In this document: positions 32,247 to 40,047 of the stretch, piece after piece
Layout of the letters: the number at the start of each line of letters is the position of its first letter
Position numbering within the stretch: the stretch's first letter is position 1
Source of the DNA: Phycisphaerales bacterium
Lineage (GTDB): Bacteria; Planctomycetota; Phycisphaerae; Phycisphaerales; UBA1924
Length of the DNA stretch: 64,000 nt
Direction of reading: 5' to 3'
NCBI GenBank assembly: GCA_028289195.1
Contig: JANQQR010000011.1
Location: 1-64,000, forward strand
Notes under the pieces: model-generated
Databases searched by the model: none
Seen by the model: only the letters and a program-made list of their open reading frames with translations
Told to the model about the DNA's origin: nothing
Made by a program: the position numbers and the translations under genes

Positions 32247-33926
32247 ATGAAGTACCCGCGTTCCCCCCGCGTTCTGCGCTGCGTCGCAGGTGCCGCAGTC
32301 GCCACCCTTGCAGCGCCCGGCGCCCTCGCCGAGACCCGCTCGATCGACGGCACCGGCAACAACCTCTCGGCTTCCCCCTGGGGATCCGCCAGTCAGCAAC
32401 TCCTCCGCTTCGGCCCAGAGGAATACGGCGACGGCATGAACACGATGGGCGGCGCCTCGCGACCCAACCCGCGCACCATCTCCAACGCGATCTTCGCCCA
32501 GTCCGGGTCGATGACCAACAGCTACGGGCTGACCGACTGGGTCTGGCAGTGGGGACAGTTCGTCGACCACGACATCGACCTCACACCCGTCGGCGGCGAG
32601 TTCGCTCCGATCATCGTGCCCCCCGGCGACCCGACCTTCGCGCCCGGCTCGATGATCCCCTTCACCCGGTCGTTCGGAGACCCGACGACCGGCTCGGACA
32701 TGAGCAACCCGCGCCAGCAGATGAACAACATCACGTCGTGGATCGACGGCTCCAACGTCTACGGCTCGGACACCACCCTCGCCACCGACCTCCGCGACCC
32801 GATGGGCGGCGGACGCCTCTTCATGGTGAACCATTCCACCGGCCAGCTGCTCCCCAAGGACGGCGGCGGCCAGTTCCTCGCGGGCGACGAGCGCGCCGGC
32901 GAGCAGATCGGGCTCACCTCGTCCCACACCCTCTTCGCGCGTCAGCACAACGAGTGGGCCGACCAGCTCGCCGCCGCCAACCCCGGCTGGAGCGACGAGC
33001 AGCTCTACCAGGGCGCCCGCAAGATCATCGGCGCCCAGATGCAGATCATCACCTACAACGAGTGGCTGCCCTCGCTGATCAACACCGCCGACCCCGCCGT
33101 CGCCTCGCTGCTCGACTACACGGGCTACGACGACAGCGTCAATCCCAACGTCTCCAACGAGTTCGCCAGCGCCCTGTTCCGCATCGGCCACACGATGCTC
33201 TCGCCCGAGCTCCGGCGCCTCGAGAACGACGGCAACAGCATCGTCGAGGGCTCGATCCTCCTGCAGGACGCCTTCTTCAACCCCACCGCCATCGAAGACG
33301 AAGGCGGCATCTCGCCCGTCCTCAAGGGCCTCGCCGCCCAGCAGATGCAGAACATCGACGCCAAGATCGTCGACGGCGTGCGCAACTTCCTCTTCGAAGG
33401 CGGCTCCGGCGGCCTCGACCTCGCCTCGCTCAACATCAACCGCGGCCGCGACCACGGCCTGTGCGACTACAACACCATGCGCACCATGTTCGGCCTCCCC
33501 GCCGTGACCTCCTTCAGCGAGATCACCAGCGACGCCGCGCTCGCCGCCGAACTCGAGGGCCTCTACGGCTCGGTCGACGACATCGACCTCTGGGTCGGCG
33601 CGCTCTCCGAAGACCACGCCTCCGGCGCCGCACTCGGCATGCTCACCCAACTCGGCATCGCCGAGCAATTCGGGCGCCTGCGCACCGCCGACCGCTTCTA
33701 CTACGAAATGGACACCGACATGATGGACGCCACCAGCCTGGCTGCCATCCTCGACACCCTGGGCATGACCATCGGCGACCTCGAGGCCATCAAGCTCTCG
33801 GACATCCTCCGCGGCGTCGGCGAGGTCGAGAACATCCAGGACAACGTGTTCCTCATCCCCACGCCCGGTGCCGGTGTTGCGCTCCTCGCGGGCATCGGCC
33901 TGGTGAGCCGTCGTCGCAGGCGCTGA
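32247..33926 (+). CDS. Secreted animal-type heme peroxidase with PTPG-CTERM tail
   Basis: 559 residues. Signal peptide 1-29 (VAGAAVATLAAPGALA). A peroxidase-cyclooxygenase superfamily domain follows: distal His108 in QFVDHDIDL, a calcium loop at SWIDGSNVYGSD, catalytic Arg232 in TSSHTLFARQHNEWA, and proximal heme ligand His315 in FRIGHTMLS. The late conserved block is NINRGRDHGLCDYN. Such enzymes use H2O2 to oxidise halides, phenols or proteins and can cross-link extracellular matrix. The C-terminus (LIPTPGAGVALLAGIGL followed by VSRRRRR) is a sorting tail like that of the 15417 protein, so it is probably processed by the exosortase. All catalytic residues are present; the substrate is unknown. 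Confidence 0.95.
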   Translation: MKYPRSPRVLRCVAGAAVATLAAPGALAETRSIDGTGNNLSASPWGSASQQLLRFGPEEYGDGMNTMGGASRPNPRTISNAIFAQSGSMTNSYGLTDWVWQWGQFVDHDIDLTPVGGEFAPIIVPPGDPTFAPGSMIPFTRSFGDPTTGSDMSNPRQQMNNITSWIDGSNVYGSDTTLATDLRDPMGGGRLFMVNHSTGQLLPKDGGGQFLAGDERAGEQIGLTSSHTLFARQHNEWADQLAAANPGWSDEQLYQGARKIIGAQMQIITYNEWLPSLINTADPAVASLLDYTGYDDSVNPNVSNEFASALFRIGHTMLSPELRRLENDGNSIVEGSILLQDAFFNPTAIEDEGGISPVLKGLAAQQMQNIDAKIVDGVRNFLFEGGSGGLDLASLNINRGRDHGLCDYNTMRTMFGLPAVTSFSEITSDAALAAELEGLYGSVDDIDLWVGALSEDHASGAALGMLTQLGIAEQFGRLRTADRFYYEMDTDMMDATSLAAILDTLGMTIGDLEAIKLSDILRGVGEVENIQDNVFLIPTPGAGVALLAGIGLVSRRRRR

Positions 33927-33930
33927 AGCG

Positions 33931-34161
33931 CTACGCGTCCTCCAGCCTGAACACCCCGTCCACCGGGCGATCGAACTCGCGCGCGATCCTGAACGCCACG
34001 TCGAGCGAAGGGGCGTATTTCCCAAGCTCGATCGCGTTCAAGGTCTGGCGCGACACGCCCACCCGATCAGCGAGCTCCTGCTGCGTCATCTCGCCGCTGG
34101 AGAAGCGCAGCACGCGGATCATGTTCGTCACCTTCCCCGGCTGGCCCTTCGCGCCGCCCAT
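33931..34161 (-). CDS. XRE-family transcriptional regulator
   Basis: 76 residues, essentially one helix-turn-helix: MTQQELADRVGVSRQTLNAIELGKYAPSL in two pieces around residues 25-53, followed by AFRIAREFDRPVDGVFRLED. This is the short YozG/Cro type that commonly accompanies a small membrane protein gene, as here. Its ATG (34161) overlaps the TGA of the membrane protein gene by one base (TGATG), so the two are translationally coupled. An inverted repeat at 34643-34659 upstream of the pair is the likely operator. Confidence 0.88.
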   Translation of the reverse strand: MGGAKGQPGKVTNMIRVLRFSSGEMTQQELADRVGVSRQTLNAIELGKYAPSLDVAFRIAREFDRPVDGVFRLEDA

Positions 34162-34592
34162 CAGGACACCCCCAGGCGGTAGTACTTGATCTGGAACGCG
34201 AAGCGCAGCAGCTCGCTGGCGTACACCGACGCGAGCAGGCCGTGGGCGATCCAGACAGTTTCGACGCCGGCCACCATCGCACCGATCGCCACGAACACAC
34301 CCACCGCGAGCAACCACGACGAGTTGTGCTCCGCCCGCCAGGCGATCACCCGGTCCCGCTCGTCACGCTGGCCCGGGCGCCCCGCGATCGCCGCCAGGAT
34401 GTGCCCGAGCGTGAGCACGACCACCAGCAGCACCACCGCGACCGCGAACACCGGGATGTACGGCACAAGGTGATCCACACCCTGGGCCATCATCACGCCG
34501 GCAACAAAGAAGTAGGCACCCAGGATCACGCCCGTGCTGATCAACTGGATCCAGACGCTCTCTTCCTCAAACGACAACCCGTCTCGAAGCAT
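34161..34592 (-). CDS. Four-helix membrane protein partnered with the XRE regulator
   Basis: 143 residues with four hydrophobic segments: IQLISTGVILGAYFFVAGVMM, YIPVFAVAVVLLVVVLTLGHIL, WLLAVGVFVAIGAMVAGVETV and a weaker last one at IAHGLLASVYASELLRFAF. The loop between helices 2 and 3 is charged (GRPGQRDERDRVIAWRAEH). ATG 34592 has GGGAGA upstream; an ATG eight codons earlier is possible. Pairs of an integral membrane protein and a short XRE regulator are common, and the membrane protein is suspected of modulating the regulator; that is inference. Confidence 0.8.
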   Translation of the reverse strand: MLRDGLSFEEESVWIQLISTGVILGAYFFVAGVMMAQGVDHLVPYIPVFAVAVVLLVVVLTLGHILAAIAGRPGQRDERDRVIAWRAEHNSSWLLAVGVFVAIGAMVAGVETVWIAHGLLASVYASELLRFAFQIKYYRLGVS

Positions 34593-34642
34593 GGCCCTGT
34601 CTCCCGCTGGGAGCACCGCTGCGGTGCTCCGTGACTAGATCA

Positions 34643-34659
34643 CTTGACTCGGTGTCAAG
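34643..34659. promoter_or_regulatory. Putative operator for the XRE regulator
   Basis: CTTGAC-TCGGT-GTCAAG, perfect 6-bp arms. On the minus strand it includes a consensus -35, TTGACA (34658-34653), with a poor -10 (TAGTCA). The site is therefore placed to block the membrane-protein/regulator transcript. The divergent gene at 34803 starts 144 nt away. Confidence 0.45.
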
Positions 34660-34738
34660 CATTCTTGTCATTCATGGGGATCAGGTCCACAGGATTCCAT
34701 GTGCGGCACGGAACCCGAAAAGAATCCGAATTTGTGTC

Positions 34739-34767
34739 TTGACTTCCGATCAATACCCGAACACAAT
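34739..34767 (+). promoter_or_regulatory. Promoter for the 34803 gene
   Basis: TTGACT (34739-34744), 17-nt spacer, CACAAT (34762-34767), inside an unusually AT-rich stretch for this window (34640-34800). Confidence 0.45.
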
Positions 34768-34802
34768 ACAACCGAACAGAACCAGATCAGATCTCCGATC
34801 GC

Positions 34803-35474
34803 ATGGACAGCACAACGGAGTCGCGACCAATGATCAGCCTCCCCAAGCTCAACTCGCTCGCCCGCGAACGCCGCTTCGAGGACCTCCTCGAAGAGGTCAC
34901 CCGCAACGGACGCCCGCTCCCCCTCGAGATCAGGCTCCGCCTCTCCGAGCCCGAGGCCGCTCCGATCGCCGGCCTCTCGCTCGCCATCCAGCGGGTCTGC
35001 GAACTCACCTACCGGCCAACGCCCGTGCTGATCGGGCTGGCCGAGCGCCTGCTCGAGTTCCAGAAGCCCGACGGCACGTTCGGCGCCCCTGCGTGCACCG
35101 CCCTGGCCTTCGCGGCGCTCGACGACATCGAGTCACAGCTCAGCGCACTCCCCGGCGAGGCCTCCCCCCGATACATCGACGCCGACCTCGCCGGCGCCAT
35201 CGAGCGCGCCGCGTCCGAGGCGCTCGCGTCGCTCGTCCGGGCCCAGCGCGCCTCGCGCCGCGCCCTCATCGGCGACGACATCGACACCACCGTCGCCCTC
35301 TGGCGACTCCTCGACTCTCCACGCTTCGGAAGGGCCATCGACCTCCCGGCCCTCGTCGATGCAGCCGGTGCCTGCGGGCTCCGCCACCGCCGCTCCACGG
35401 CGGGGCTCCTCGGGCGCTGGGAACACCACGGCGAGCCGGCTAGGAAGGCCGGTTCGCTCTTCGCCTTCGCATAG
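34803..35474 (+). CDS. Hypothetical protein with toroid-like motif
   Basis: 223 residues, no signal peptide. It is helical throughout, with one segment (LLEFQKPDGTFGAPACTALAF split near residues 80-98) resembling the QxxDGxFG repeat of alpha/alpha-toroid proteins such as terpene cyclases and prenyltransferases. Only one such repeat is clear, and no DxDD or metal site is seen. Starts at ATG 34803 or ATG 34830; the second has GGAG 9 nt upstream and would give 214 residues. It is followed after 33 nt by the leaderless aldehyde dehydrogenase gene. Function unknown. Confidence 0.7.
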   Translation: MDSTTESRPMISLPKLNSLARERRFEDLLEEVTRNGRPLPLEIRLRLSEPEAAPIAGLSLAIQRVCELTYRPTPVLIGLAERLLEFQKPDGTFGAPACTALAFAALDDIESQLSALPGEASPRYIDADLAGAIERAASEALASLVRAQRASRRALIGDDIDTTVALWRLLDSPRFGRAIDLPALVDAAGACGLRHRRSTAGLLGRWEHHGEPARKAGSLFAFA

Positions 35475-35495
35475 CGCTCGCCCGCGCCCCGTCCG

Positions 35496-35501
35496 TATCA
35501 T
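35496..35501 (+). promoter_or_regulatory. -10 box of the leaderless aldehyde dehydrogenase gene
   Basis: TATCAT 6 nt before ATG 35508, with no Shine-Dalgarno. Confidence 0.5.
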
Positions 35502-35507
35502 CGGGGC

Positions 35508-37097
35508 ATGACAACGACACAGAGCGCACCAACCGACTCGCGCGCCGCGCAGATCCTCTCGCGCCTCGGCGTCGACCAGCACCCGCTGTTCGTCCCGCCC
35601 GCCGAGATCCCCGCGGGTGGCGCCGGCATCGCCGTGACCGTGAACCCGGCGACCGACGCCCCCCTCGGCGCCGTGCGACTGCAGTCCCGAGCCGACTACG
35701 ACGACACCGTCGAACGCGCACGCGCCGCCTTCCGCCAGTGGCGCATGCTCCCCGCGCCGCAGCGCGGCGAGATCGTGCGACGGATCGGCGAGAAGTTCCG
35801 CCAGCGCAAGGCCGACCTCGGCGCGCTGGTGACGCTCGAGATGGGCAAGATCCTCACCGAGGGCGAGGGCGAGGTGCAGGAGTGCATCGACATCGCCGAC
35901 TTCGCCGTCGGCCTCTCGCGCCAGCTCTACGGCCTCACCATGCCATCCGAACGCCCCGCCCACCGCATGTTCGAACAGTGGCACCCGCTCGGCGCCATCG
36001 GCGTCATCACCGCGTTCAACTTCCCCGTCGCCGTCTGGGCCTGGAACGCGATGATCGCCTCGGTCTGCGGCGACTCAACGATCTGGAAGCCCAGCCTCGC
36101 CACGCCCCTCACCGCCATCGGCGCAACCCGCATCGCCCACGACGTGATGCAGGAGCAGGACCTGTTCCGCCCGGGTGGCATCGATCCCCGCGACGTCTTC
36201 CCGCTCATCATCGGCGCCGACGACGAAGTGGGGGAGGCGATGACCGCCGATCGCAGGCTCCCGCTCATCAGCGCGACCGGGTCCTGCCGCATGGGGCGCA
36301 TCGTCGGCGAGAAGGTCGCCGCCCGCCTGGGCAAGTGCCTGCTCGAACTCGGCGGCAACAACGCCATCATCCTCATGCCCGACGCCGACATGGACATGGC
36401 AGCCCGCGCCGTCGTGTTCGGCTCCGTCGGCACCGCCGGCCAGCGCTGCACCTCCACCCGGCGCCTTCTCTGCGTCGGCGGGTCGGCCGATGCCATCCTC
36501 CCCAAGATCCTCGGCGCTTACGAAACCGTCCGGATCGGCGACCCCATGGACCGTTCCACGCTTATGGGACCCCTCATTTCGAAAGATTCTGTCGCCGGCA
36601 TGGGCGACGCCGTCCGCCAGGCCCAGGCCGAAGGCTGCGAGGTCCTCGCCGGAGGCCTGCCCGGGATCGAGCGCTTCAGCGACCAGCCCGGCTCGTTCGT
36701 TGAGCCAACAATCATCAAGGTCCCCAAGGGCAAGATCCCGGCGATCACCCTCGAGGAGACCTTCGCTCCGGTCCTCTACGTCTTCGAAGTCGATTCGATC
36801 GACGAGGCCATCGACATGCACAACGATGTCGCGCAAGGCCTTTCCTCTGCTGTGTTTACAGACAGCGTCCGCAGCGCCGGCAGGTTCCTCTCTCACGCAG
36901 GGTCCGACTGCGGCATCGCCAACGTCAACCTCGGCACCTCCGGAGCGGAGATCGGCGGGGCGTTCGGAGGCGAGAAGGACACCGGCGGCGGGCGCGAATC
37001 CGGCTCGGACGCCTGGAAGTCCTATATGCGACGCCAGACCTGCACGATCAACAATGGAGACGAACTCCCACTCGCCCAGGGGGTGGAATTCGCCTGA
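35508..37097 (+). CDS. ALDH7-like aldehyde dehydrogenase (aminoadipate-semialdehyde dehydrogenase type)
   Basis: 529 residues. NAD(P)-dependent aldehyde dehydrogenase with the Rossmann region ITAFNFPVAVWAWN and TIWKPS, catalytic Glu in LLELGGNNAII, and catalytic Cys in GTAGQRCTSTRR. The block NVNLGTSGAEIGGAFGGEKDTGGGRESG follows in outline near the C-terminus. The ELGGNNAII and GTAGQRCT signatures are those of the ALDH7 (antiquitin) group, which oxidises alpha-aminoadipate semialdehyde in lysine breakdown and also osmolyte aldehydes. The N-terminal 40 residues are longer than usual for ALDH7. No lysine-degradation partner is adjacent, so the physiological substrate is open. Confidence 0.93.
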   Translation: MTTTQSAPTDSRAAQILSRLGVDQHPLFVPPAEIPAGGAGIAVTVNPATDAPLGAVRLQSRADYDDTVERARAAFRQWRMLPAPQRGEIVRRIGEKFRQRKADLGALVTLEMGKILTEGEGEVQECIDIADFAVGLSRQLYGLTMPSERPAHRMFEQWHPLGAIGVITAFNFPVAVWAWNAMIASVCGDSTIWKPSLATPLTAIGATRIAHDVMQEQDLFRPGGIDPRDVFPLIIGADDEVGEAMTADRRLPLISATGSCRMGRIVGEKVAARLGKCLLELGGNNAIILMPDADMDMAARAVVFGSVGTAGQRCTSTRRLLCVGGSADAILPKILGAYETVRIGDPMDRSTLMGPLISKDSVAGMGDAVRQAQAEGCEVLAGGLPGIERFSDQPGSFVEPTIIKVPKGKIPAITLEETFAPVLYVFEVDSIDEAIDMHNDVAQGLSSAVFTDSVRSAGRFLSHAGSDCGIANVNLGTSGAEIGGAFGGEKDTGGGRESGSDAWKSYMRRQTCTINNGDELPLAQGVEFA

Positions 37098-37143
37098 TCC
37101 ACCCGATTTTCGGGCGAGATTTCGGGAATAAGCCGGTTTGGGC

Positions 37144-37400
37144 TATCTTTCACTGTCTACGCAGGCCCTCCGCGAGGAGGTGACTGCGAAGCCGTTTGTG
37201 TAGAGCATTCGGCCAATCGTTCCAAAGCCCGGTTCGCGGGCAACCCCCCGGATCGTTTCCGGGTACATCCGATCGAGTGATTCCACCCAAAACACACACG
37301 GGTGGGTCCTGCGAATGAGGTGAGGCTGGGTCGCTGGTGGTGACCCGGGCGGAGCTTGGCCGGTCATCAAGCACCCTTGGAGCTAGAGGAGCAACATCAC
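37144..37400 (+). promoter_or_regulatory. Promoter and long leader of the Cys-rich repeat gene
   Basis: TATCTT at 37144-37149 with a poor -35 TTCGGG (37121-37126, 17-nt spacer) would give a leader of about 245 nt. The leader is G-rich near its 3' end and contains the hairpin GGGTC-N9-GACCC (37328-37346). It ends in AGGAG (37387-37391), 9 nt before ATG 37401. No gene is visible in this 303-nt gap and no known riboswitch class is recognised. Confidence 0.4.
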
Positions 37401-39410
37401 ATGAGTCTGCGTCGAAAACTCGGAGCGTCCTGTATCTCGTGCGTCCTGGGCATCGCCGCCCTGAGCGCGACGGGCATCGGCGGCTTCTCCGCCATCACCG
37501 GTCACACCGCTTGCAGCCTGATGGGCTGCGACGGCGAGAAGACGAAGGTCACCCAGGTCGCCGCCAAGGACGAAGGCAGCTGCGCCAAGAGCTGCAGCGA
37601 GACCACCAAGGTCGCTGCCAAGGACTCCGGCGAGTGCGCCAAGTCCTGCAGCAAGAGCGCCACCAAGGTCGCCGCCAAGGATTCCAGCGAGTGCGCCAAG
37701 TCCTGCAGCAAGGGCGCCACGAAGGTCGCCGCCAAGGAAGCCAGCTCCTGCGCGAGCAGCTGCTCCAAGGGCGAGGCCACCAAGGTCGCTTCCAAGGAAG
37801 CCGCCGGCTGCAGCGCCACCTGCAACTCCCACAACCCCGAGCGCGTCGCCGCCGGTGAGTGCACCTGGAAGGCCAACCACGACGCGATGGATGCCGCCGT
37901 CGTGAAGGCCGCCGCTGCCTACGAAGAGGCCAGCGCTGCCGGTTGCTCCGAGTCCAAGAAGGCCGCCCTGGCCAAGCTCGAGTGCGCCAAGTCGAGCGTC
38001 GCCGACCGCGACGCCGCCCTCGCGTGCGCCAAGCTCCACAAGACCAAGCTCGCCGAAGCCAAGGCCGCCTACAAGGAAGCCAAGGCCGGCGACTGCTGCG
38101 CCACCAAGGCCGCTACCAAGGCCGCGTACCTCAAGGCTTCGGTCGAGGCCGAGAAGTCCTTCGTCCACGCGTCGAAGGTCAACGGCTGCAACCTCTGCAT
38201 CGACAGCCACACCACCGCCCTCAACGAGGCCAAGGTCTCCAAGGCTTCCTACGAGGTCGAGCAGGCCGAAGCCAGCGGCTGCTCCAAGTCCCTCAAGGCC
38301 GCCAAGGCCAACCTCACCAAGGTCAAGGCCGAAGCCGAAGCGTGCTCCAAGGACGCCGGCTCCTGCTCCAAGACCAACACCAAGGACGTGAGCGCCAAGG
38401 CCGCCGGCAGCTGCTCGAAGGAAGCCAGCTCCTGCAGCAAGGGCGCCACCAAGGTCTCCGCCAAGGAGTCCGGTGAGTGCGCCAAGTCCTGCTCCAAGGG
38501 CGCCACGAAGGTTTCTGCCAAGGAAGCCTCCAGCTGCTCGAAGGAAGCCAGCTCCTGCAGCAAGGGTGCCACCAAGGTCTCCGCCAAGGAGTCCGGCGAG
38601 TGCGCCAAGTCCTGCTCGAAGGGCACGACGAAGGTCGCCGCCAAGGAAGCCGGCAGGTGCTCGAAGGAAGCCAGCTCCTGCTCCAAGGGCGCCACGAAGG
38701 TTGCCGCCAAGGAAGCCTCGAGCTGCTCGAAGGAAGCCAGCTCGTGCTCGAAGGGCGCCACCAAGGTTGCCGCGAAGGACTCCGGCGAGTGCGCCAAGTC
38801 CTGCTCCAAGGGTGCGACTAAGGTCGCCGCCAAGGAAGCCGGCAGCTGCTCGAAGGAAGCCAGCTCCTGCTCGAAGGGCGCCACCAAGGTTGCCGCCAAG
38901 GAAGCCGGTTCCTGCAGCAAGGCTGAGTCCTACTGCACCAAGACCGCCGAGACCAAGATGGTCAAGGCCAAGGCCGCCTACGACGCCGCCTGCGAGTCGG
39001 GCTGCTCGAAGTCCAAGATGACGGCCAAGGCCGACCTCATGGACGCCAAGGTCTACGCCGCCAAGGCGAACTACGCCGCCGCCTCCGAGTCCGGCTGCTG
39101 CGAGAGCAAGATGAAGGCCCACGGCGAACTGGTCAACGTCCAGTACAAGGCCGCCACCTTCAAGTACAACATGGCCTGCGAGTCGGGCTGCGACAAGAGC
39201 AAGGCCGTCGCCTACGAGAACGTCATGAAGACGAAGCTCGCCAAGGCCGAGTTTGATTACGAGGCCGCCTGCGCTTCGGGCTGCTCCAAGTCCAAGGCCA
39301 GCGCCGAGGCCGAGCTCAAGAAGGTCAAGGCCGCGATCGAAGGCGAGTGCTCGAAGGCCTCGTCGTGCGACAAGGCCGCCAAGGCCGACGAGAAGATCGC
39401 CAGCCGCTAA
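37401..39410 (+). CDS. Exported Cys/Lys/Ala-rich repeat protein, unknown family
   Basis: 669 residues with about 53 cysteines. After a signal-like segment (GASCISCVLGIAALSATGI) there are two arrays of 18-23-residue units built on VAAKxxGxC(A/S)K..SC SKGATK. Array 1 is residues 53-128 and array 2 residues 330-519, where 19- and 22-residue units alternate. Each unit has one CxxxC or CxxxxxxC pair. Between and after the arrays lie helical Ala/Lys/Glu regions; the C-terminal one repeats every 31 residues around ESGCxxSK. Lys is encoded almost only by AAG and Ala largely by GCC/GCT, suggesting high expression. A disulfide-cross-linked wall or sheath protein, or a metal binder, are possible; neither is shown. 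AGGAG at 37387-37391 sets the start. Confidence 0.85.
   Translation: MSLRRKLGASCISCVLGIAALSATGIGGFSAITGHTACSLMGCDGEKTKVTQVAAKDEGSCAKSCSETTKVAAKDSGECAKSCSKSATKVAAKDSSECAKSCSKGATKVAAKEASSCASSCSKGEATKVASKEAAGCSATCNSHNPERVAAGECTWKANHDAMDAAVVKAAAAYEEASAAGCSESKKAALAKLECAKSSVADRDAALACAKLHKTKLAEAKAAYKEAKAGDCCATKAATKAAYLKASVEAEKSFVHASKVNGCNLCIDSHTTALNEAKVSKASYEVEQAEASGCSKSLKAAKANLTKVKAEAEACSKDAGSCSKTNTKDVSAKAAGSCSKEASSCSKGATKVSAKESGECAKSCSKGATKVSAKEASSCSKEASSCSKGATKVSAKESGECAKSCSKGTTKVAAKEAGRCSKEASSCSKGATKVAAKEASSCSKEASSCSKGATKVAAKDSGECAKSCSKGATKVAAKEAGSCSKEASSCSKGATKVAAKEAGSCSKAESYCTKTAETKMVKAKAAYDAACESGCSKSKMTAKADLMDAKVYAAKANYAAASESGCCESKMKAHGELVNVQYKAATFKYNMACESGCDKSKAVAYENVMKTKLAKAEFDYEAACASGCSKSKASAEAELKKVKAAIEGECSKASSCDKAAKADEKIASR
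37557..37784 (+). repeat. Intragenic Cys-repeat array 1
   Basis: Four tandem units of 18-20 codons encoding VAAKDxGxCAKSCSKxATK variants, with near-identical nucleotide sequence between units. Confidence 0.85.
38388..38957 (+). repeat. Intragenic Cys-repeat array 2
   Basis: Nine tandem units of 19, 22 or 23 codons. The 19-residue form (KESGECAKSCSKGATKV) and the 22-residue form with an extra SKEASSC alternate; DNA identity between units is high enough for slippage or unequal crossing-over. Confidence 0.9.
38958..39410 (+). repeat. 31-residue helical repeat region of the same protein
   Basis: SGC recurs exactly every 31 residues (CESGCSKSK, SESGCCESK, CESGCDKSK, CASGCSKSK) within Ala/Lys/Tyr-rich helices, consistent with helical hairpins pinned by cysteines at each turn. 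Confidence 0.8.
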
Positions 39411-39487
39411 GCGGACCGATCCGATCGAATAGAACCCCCACGATTCCCCCCTCACTCGGGTCAATCGACCCAGGGGGAACCGAATAA

Positions 39488-39516
39488 ACGCCCCGTCCCG
39501 CCGGCGGGGCGTTTTT
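39488..39516 (+). terminator. Intrinsic terminator of the Cys-rich repeat gene
   Basis: ACGCCCCG/CGGGGCGT stem with a 9-nt loop and a run of five T. Confidence 0.9.
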
Positions 39517-39538
39517 CATGCGCGCGCCCGTGCAGATC

Positions 39539-39544
39539 TACAGT
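39539..39544 (+). promoter_or_regulatory. -10 box of a leaderless membrane-protein gene
   Basis: TACAGT 6 nt before GTG 39551. It directly follows the terminator at 39488-39516. Confidence 0.45.
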
Positions 39545-39550
39545 GATGCC

Positions 39551-40009
39551 GTGACCACTGCTCAGCCCACTACCCGGCGGATCGTCAGTACTCGGGCGCT
39601 GGCCTCGGCTTGGGCGGGAGGCTTCCTCGTCGGCTGTCTCGCCCTCGTGTGGGACTTCGCTCTTGAGTTCGATGCCTCATGGCTGATCCCGGCGGGCCTC
39701 TTGTCCATTTCCGCTGCGCTGCTTGGTCCCCTCTCGCTCCCCGCGTTCGTGCTGTTCGCGCTGCTGGCGTTTTCATGGGGACCGGATGCAGAGTTGCTGC
39801 TGACAGACCTCGGCGGATGTGGTGCCGCGACGCTCATCTACGGAGCGAGTGTCTGGTGCAGCCGAGAAATGTTCCGATTGCGGATGCAGGAACCACCAGC
39901 CGCCCTCGCCCGCCTCGTGGCGCTCGCCGTGATCGCTTACGTCTCGGCAGTCCTGCTCAACGGGTTCATCTTGATCCAGTTCTTCGCGGCGGTAGCAATA
40001 CGTGGCTAG
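39551..40009 (+). CDS. Small four-helix membrane protein
   Basis: 152 residues. Hydrophobic helices lie at about 18-38 (AWAGGFLVGCLALVWDFAL), 45-75 (LIPAGLLSISAALLGPLSLP then AFVLFALLAFSWG), 85-102 (GGCGAATLIYGASVW) and 122-150 (LVALAVIAYVSAVLLNGFIL). GTG 39551 is chosen because a TACAGT -10 ends 6 nt before it, and an upstream ATG at 39518 would lie inside that promoter. Codon bias is weaker than in neighbours. No family recognised. Confidence 0.7.
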   Translation: MTTAQPTTRRIVSTRALASAWAGGFLVGCLALVWDFALEFDASWLIPAGLLSISAALLGPLSLPAFVLFALLAFSWGPDAELLLTDLGGCGAATLIYGASVWCSREMFRLRMQEPPAALARLVALAVIAYVSAVLLNGFILIQFFAAVAIRG

Positions 40010-40034
40010 CACGCCCGCCAACGGCGGCTTCGAA

Positions 40035-40040
40035 TACCCT
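40035..40040 (+). promoter_or_regulatory. -10 box of the leaderless EVE gene
   Basis: TACCCT 7 nt before ATG 40048; no ribosome site. Confidence 0.35.
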
Positions 40041-40047
40041 CCCCCCA

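Noticed and set aside
37557-38957. CRISPR-like periodic repeats
   Set aside because: The repeats are in-frame protein-coding units of 54-69 nt without unique spacers.
37383-39464. A 693-codon open frame antisense to the Cys-rich repeat gene
   Set aside because: It is a by-product of the strict GCC/AAG/TCC codon pattern on the plus strand. The plus frame has a ribosome site, an export-like start and a terminator in the right orientation.
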